Assembly (NCBI GenBank): GCA_014871385.1
Contig: CM026429.1
Span: forward strand, 9,605,075 to 9,669,074
DNA length: 64,000 bases
Reading direction: 5' to 3'
Origin: Ceratodon purpureus
Lineage: Eukaryota > Streptophyta > Bryopsida > Pseudoditrichales > Ditrichaceae
The first letter of the stretch is position 1; every line of letters begins with the position of its first letter. Below the pieces are notes generated by a model that did no database searches, was not told the origin of the DNA, and saw only the letters and a program-made list of their open reading frames with translations. Position numbers and translations under genes: made by a program. Below are positions 54,375-64,000 of the stretch, piece by piece.

Positions 54375-56054
54375 CTAGAAATTACAGGGCGCCTTGACCC
54401 TGAAGCTGGAGGTGTTCTCATGGGATGGAGGTTGCCGGCGTAGATCGGCTTCGTTCTCCCCAGATAGATCTTCCAAAGACCGCCCGTTTGTTTCAGGGAC
54501 GAGGAAGGTGCAGAAGAAGCCAGCAGCGTTGATGACGGACAACAGTAAGAACGAGTTCTTCAAACCGATGCCAGTCGGGTAGCCTTTCTCTTGCTTCCCC
54601 TCTACCTGGCTCTGAGCAGCATACAGAAACCCAAAAGCACCTACAATGGCGCCAGCTTTACCTGCAGCAGCCGAAATGCCATGGCAAGTAGACCGCAGCC
54701 TTGCAGGGAAAAGCTCCGCTGGGATGATGAAGGTTGTCACGTTGGGTCCGAAGTTGGCGAAGAAGAAAGTGAGAGCATACAGGGTGAGAAACGCCGTGTG
54801 ATTACCCCCGCAGAACTGAGAAGGGTCGTTTGGACAAGGGTCGCCACGCAAGGCGTAGTACTGAAATGTCAAAATGAACATGAACAACGTCATGAAGAAG
54901 AAGCCGATCATTTGAATGATCCAGCGGCCGATGACGTCCACTAGCGCCACAGTCACCCAGTAGCCTGGCACAGTCGAAAACAACGCGATCAAAGCTTGGG
55001 CACGAGAGACTTTAAACACTTCCTCCAGAGCGCTCATCTTCTTTCCTTGTGGAAGCCAGCCGATGGACGAGAAAATATCCTTTTGAAACAAGTTCTGAGA
55101 ATAAAATGCTATATCAAGCAAGAACCATGTGCTGGTGCATCCCAGAAGCTGAACGCCGTGTTGTCTCATGAACTGCCTCGAGAACAATCCGTAGTCCGAA
55201 TGGCTAATTACTTCGCCGCCAGGCATGGCAATGGGAACGGCAACGTCCGTGACAGCATCGGTGAAGTCCACCTGCAACACACGGCCCATGTCGAGCGCGG
55301 CCTGCTTGTTATTCTTGGCCACTAACGCTGTGTAACGAGCTGTCTCTGGCATCTTCATTCGGTAGTAAAACGTAAGGGCTGCAGGCAATGCACCAAACGC
55401 GAGGACGATTCGCCAGACGTAATCAGCTTCAGGCGGCGTTGATGCAATTGGGTCCACCGCAAAGGAAGGGTCGGGTAACGAGCTCCGGAACATGGAAGAG
55501 ATGATAATGGACATGGTTGCACCGCCCAAAATTCCCATTCCTTGCATAGCAAACACAGCGGCAATGAACGCTCCACGAGTCTTCTGATTCGCATACTCCG
55601 ACATAATTGTGGCTGACAAAGGATAATCCCCTCCAATGCCCACTCCGAGCCAGAAACGGAAAAAACAGAGTGTGCTCATCACAGCTTTAGCAGTGTGTCC
55701 AAATGACATGGCCGACGCGAGTGACGTGAGTATCATCATCAACAGCGTCCACCCATACACCTTCTTGCGTCCGAGCTTGTCACCCATCCACCCGAACAGG
55801 AGCTGGCCCACGAGGGTCCCGCAAAGCGCAACACCATTCACAGCAGAAGACACATTGGGGGGCAGCACTCCGGGCTTATTCTCCAGAGGATCATAGTAAT
55901 ACAGACGCCCAAGCAATCGAGTGACAGTGGAAATACAGAAGAGGTCGTAGGCATCGGTGAAGAATCCCATCCCAGCTATAAGAATCGTCGTGAAATGGTA
56001 CCATTGCGTCTTGGCTTTGTCAAGAGCCGAGAGGATGTTCTCCGCTCCTGCCAT
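54375..56054 (-). CDS. PHT1-family high-affinity phosphate:H+ symporter
   Basis: Single coding exon of 559 residues. PHT1 proteins are plasma-membrane major-facilitator transporters that import inorganic phosphate with protons. Family marks are all present: [11 protein letters not shown] (about 31-41), the MFS loop [11 protein letters not shown] (91-101), and the PHT1 signature [13 protein letters not shown] (141-153). A large central loop falls around 235-300. A second six-helix half includes [36 protein letters not shown] and [11 protein letters not shown]. About twelve hydrophobic segments are visible, and the length is normal (520-560). The frame is uninterrupted, but a good GTGAG donor (56607) and GCAG acceptor (56178) suggest one intron in the 5'UTR. 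Two P1BS motifs lie farther upstream, consistent with control by phosphate starvation. Confidence 0.95.
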   Translation of the reverse strand: MAGAENILSALDKAKTQWYHFTTILIAGMGFFTDAYDLFCISTVTRLLGRLYYYDPLENKPGVLPPNVSSAVNGVALCGTLVGQLLFGWMGDKLGRKKVYGWTLLMMILTSLASAMSFGHTAKAVMSTLCFFRFWLGVGIGGDYPLSATIMSEYANQKTRGAFIAAVFAMQGMGILGGATMSIIISSMFRSSLPDPSFAVDPIASTPPEADYVWRIVLAFGALPAALTFYYRMKMPETARYTALVAKNNKQAALDMGRVLQVDFTDAVTDVAVPIAMPGGEVISHSDYGLFSRQFMRQHGVQLLGCTSTWFLLDIAFYSQNLFQKDIFSSIGWLPQGKKMSALEEVFKVSRAQALIALFSTVPGYWVTVALVDVIGRWIIQMIGFFFMTLFMFILTFQYYALRGDPCPNDPSQFCGGNHTAFLTLYALTFFFANFGPNVTTFIIPAELFPARLRSTCHGISAAAGKAGAIVGAFGFLYAAQSQVEGKQEKGYPTGIGLKNSFLLLSVINAAGFFCTFLVPETNGRSLEDLSGENEADLRRQPPSHENTSSFRVKAPCNF

Positions 56055-56177
56055 TGCAAGAACGTCTACGTCTTTAGAATCTCTCCCACCGGCGCCGTCC
56101 TCCCCTGCTCCCCACGAACCCTAATTTTGACTCAGCTGCCACTCATTCCGTTGCCTCCATAGCTTCCTCGTTCAGTG

Positions 56178-56607
56178 CTGCAACAACCCCGCACAACATC
56201 CACATTCAACCGACAATCATAAGAACAAACAGTAGCTGATTGTGCCGACGGGCTACCAATTCAAAACCGAAAGAAGAAAACTTGCCACTCAATTCAGTAG
56301 CATTCTCCTCTAAGTAGGTGAGTTTCACAGAAAGACTCACCACCTCATTTTGTCTCGAGATTCCACAATATTTCCCTCCTTTAGCAAGGTGGGAAAGAAT
56401 CCGAGTTTAGAACAATAAACGTATCAAGTTTCTCACCGTTCAGAGAGCAACTTAAAGGATAACTCTCGAGACTCAACATGGTTTCACAAAATTAACACCC
56501 AACTACCGACCAATTAATCATTCAATTCACAATTAAACAGAAAGCTCTAGATAATGAGGAAGACACAGAATATGATAGGTTGGATGGGTGCAGCGAGAGA
56601 GCCTCAC
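56178..56607 (-). other. Probable 5'UTR intron of the PHT1 gene
   Basis: On the minus strand, CTTTCAG before gtgaggct (exon side ends at 56608) makes a strong donor. gttgttgcag before CACTG (exon resumes at 56177) makes a strong acceptor about 120 nt before the ATG. Leader introns are common in plant PHT1 genes. Not verified by transcript data. Confidence 0.5.
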
Positions 56608-57395
56608 CTGAAAGAGGGCAAAATGATGGCAGCGGACACGAGAAACAGGTCCACCGCTCGTTGCAGATGCATCTGCATTAAAGAAACTCCAATTGTACTT
56701 AACTTCTGCGCAAATGAGTTGTACCTACGTGATACCATTTTCAGTTGCGCCCGCCACCGGGGCGACTGCTGCAGGTACATGAGAAAGGACGATGCCGTTG
56801 TCCTTCATGACCAGTCACTGCAGTCAACTTGGAGCTGAGCTCCGACCTCCCCCCCGGAGCACCACCTTAAGATAGCAACTTCACCAAACCGCACAAGCAC
56901 AGAAAAATGGATCATCCAAAGGTGCCGAATTCGATCCATCCCGACTCCCGAAGAATGTGCGGCGCGCATCTAAACTTTAGAATTGGTGGTCTGACAAAAA
57001 GGAGAAGTAGAGCAGATGCCGCATCGATCCATCCGTACATATGGATCTTTAGTGTTACCTGCCGAGGCAGCGAGGCGGAAACCGAATTAGAATCGCAACA
57101 GCAACACGTAATTCAGTGAATCTCAACCCCTCAAGCAAGCAATGCTATGCAATCTTTGCACTGTTGGATTTGCGTCTGGAGTTTAGGGTGAGCAGGTGTG
57201 GACCAAGTTACCTATCCTCAAACAACAGCTTTCCTCGGAAAAGTGGTAGCAAGTTGAGAAGAGTACTGTATTTGCATCGAACAAAGCGAAGTCAAGCGCA
57301 GACGTGCAAACCGAGCCGAGGAGATCCGGCTTCACGAATGTGGTTTGGAGTTGACATGACAGTCTGTGAGCACATGAATAGACATTCGTATCTGT

Positions 57396-57403
57396 GAATA
57401 TGC
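57396..57403. promoter_or_regulatory. P1BS motif (PHR1 binding site), first copy
   Basis: GAATATGC fits the consensus GNATATNC, the palindromic site bound by PHR1-type MYB factors in phosphate-starvation promoters. It lies about 1.34 kb before the PHT1 ATG. Confidence 0.5.
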
Positions 57404-57421
57404 TGTCGGAACATTCACGCC

Positions 57422-57429
57422 GCATATAC
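57422..57429. promoter_or_regulatory. P1BS motif, second copy
   Basis: GCATATAC also fits GNATATNC, 26 bp from the first copy. The two close copies upstream of a PHT1 gene are more suggestive than either alone. Confidence 0.5.
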
Positions 57430-58379
57430 CATGTTGGCCAACCACATGCTGTAATAAGGAATGAGAACTGCAACTTCCGTGTTCGCTCGGAGTCGGTGGA
57501 ACATGGGATCCAGCTTCCAAGCAATGTGGCTATGATGAGAGGGCCAGCTGAACTGGTGTTGTGTGTTCCGTTTCTTGTTTTGTTACAGGTTCGGAGTACA
57601 AGTATCTCAACTGCTTGTCCGTGGCAATGATCATAATGTGAGTATTTGATTGATGTGGCCAAATGCTGGACGACCAGCGTTGGTCATGTGCACATGGAAC
57701 TTGAGATATGAGTTTTTATGTTTCGACGTGGTTATTTGTCTTGAACCAATTTCGTCATCAAAAGAATGCAGATGCGTATCGCTAGATATGTCGGGACAAG
57801 GTCTATGGAGAGATATGAAGAAATTGTTGAGACTCGATAGACTGTGCTGATATGCAGTGTAGAATCATGTGACGGCTTATGCAGTATGTCCTAAATACCG
57901 TATTCAAGGTTCTCAACTACTTGTTCGACACCGTGACTATGTTGCAAACTGAAGTTAGACAAAGTCAGATGACAGGCGTGAATCTTTGCTAATCAGACAC
58001 TTCTTTGGAAACTGCGCTAGAGAACCATGGCCCATCTGGATTCTGGACAAGGCCATCCGGCAGAATCTGGTGCTTATAGAACACAAGGTAGAACTACTAC
58101 ACAGAACCAGTATAGACAATATAAGAGATTTGGGAATTTTAAACAGTAAAATCGAAGGACATGTGTATCTACAAGATTATGATATCCAGAATCAGGAGAG
58201 CGCTTCAGAAGTTGCAACTTTAATATACACAGAAACTCCCTAATGCGATTGATACTCTTCAAGACATTCTAAAATTGTCTTCACCCAGGCTTCGCTACAT
58301 GACGCCTGTTGACGCGACAAAAGTGCACCTGGATAATTTCAGTTTTCGACCCATTGACTGATCTAATTAAAAAATATTA

Positions 58380-63956
<5,577 letters not shown>

Positions 63957-64000
63957 CTGACAACACCATGAAGCCAACAAAATGTCAAAACACAATTAGC

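Larger units (their letters stand above)
56055..58379. other. PHT1 leader/promoter and MCM4 3' flank
   Basis: Apart from the PHT1 leader intron and the P1BS pair, no gene is seen. A 159-codon minus-strand frame (57183-57662) has no recognisable similarity. The right part is expected to include the MCM4 3'UTR. Confidence 0.5.

Noticed and set aside
57183..57662. 159-codon minus-strand frame between PHT1 and MCM4
   Set aside because: Composition is not protein-like, there is no family similarity, and it overlaps the likely PHT1 promoter.

Overview
The window is nuclear DNA of a land plant. It carries a plastid-targeted phytoene desaturase, a SCARECROW-type GRAS protein, a PHT1 phosphate transporter and an MCM4 helicase subunit. 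Genes have many short exons, intergenic DNA is AT-rich, and there is a chromodomain Ty3/gypsy retrotransposon. The proteins are clearly plant-like but diverged from flowering plants, and I infer a moss (Physcomitrium-like). That placement is inference from the sequence alone.

Layout: (1) 1-2.3 kb holds no clear gene, only a degenerate coding-like stretch and a possible minus-strand transcript start. (2) 2.3-5.7 kb (+) is a 12-exon aldo/keto reductase. (3) 5.7-14.5 kb is gene-poor. (4) 15.3-18.0 kb (+) is an intronless SCARECROW GRAS gene. (5) 20.46-23.49 kb (+) is a 5'-truncated chromovirus retrotransposon with an open RNase H-integrase-chromodomain frame, a polypurine tract and one LTR. That LTR is packed with perfect heat-shock-element motifs. 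(6) 23.5-27.5 kb is very AT-rich and contains a diverged 0.25 kb direct repeat. (7) 27.8-31.9 kb (+) is a 12-exon LCAT4-like phospholipase/acyltransferase. (8) 35.9-37.2 kb (+) is an intronless GT47 exostosin-family glycosyltransferase. (9) 38.3-40.2 kb (-) is a 5-exon FolD. (10) 43.6-47.8 kb (-) is an 11-exon PDS. (11) 48.55-48.80 kb is an 18-bp minisatellite, and 49-54.3 kb is otherwise empty. (12) 54.4-56.05 kb (-) is a PHT1 phosphate transporter with a probable 5'UTR intron and two P1BS motifs upstream. (13) 58.4 kb to the right edge (-) is MCM4, cut off at its N-terminus.

The spliced models of AKR, LCAT4, FolD and PDS were built by hand from GT-AG junctions. Their exon lengths sum to whole codons (357, 577, 337 and 561 residues), which supports them. 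The MCM4 model gives 630 residues inside the window. The genes are ordinary housekeeping or developmental genes with no shared pathway. I found no gene cluster, CRISPR array, rRNA or tRNA. The most notable observation is the heat-shock-element array in the retrotransposon LTR. Smaller points are the P1BS pair upstream of PHT1 and a FolD splice acceptor choice that decides between an open frame and a stop.
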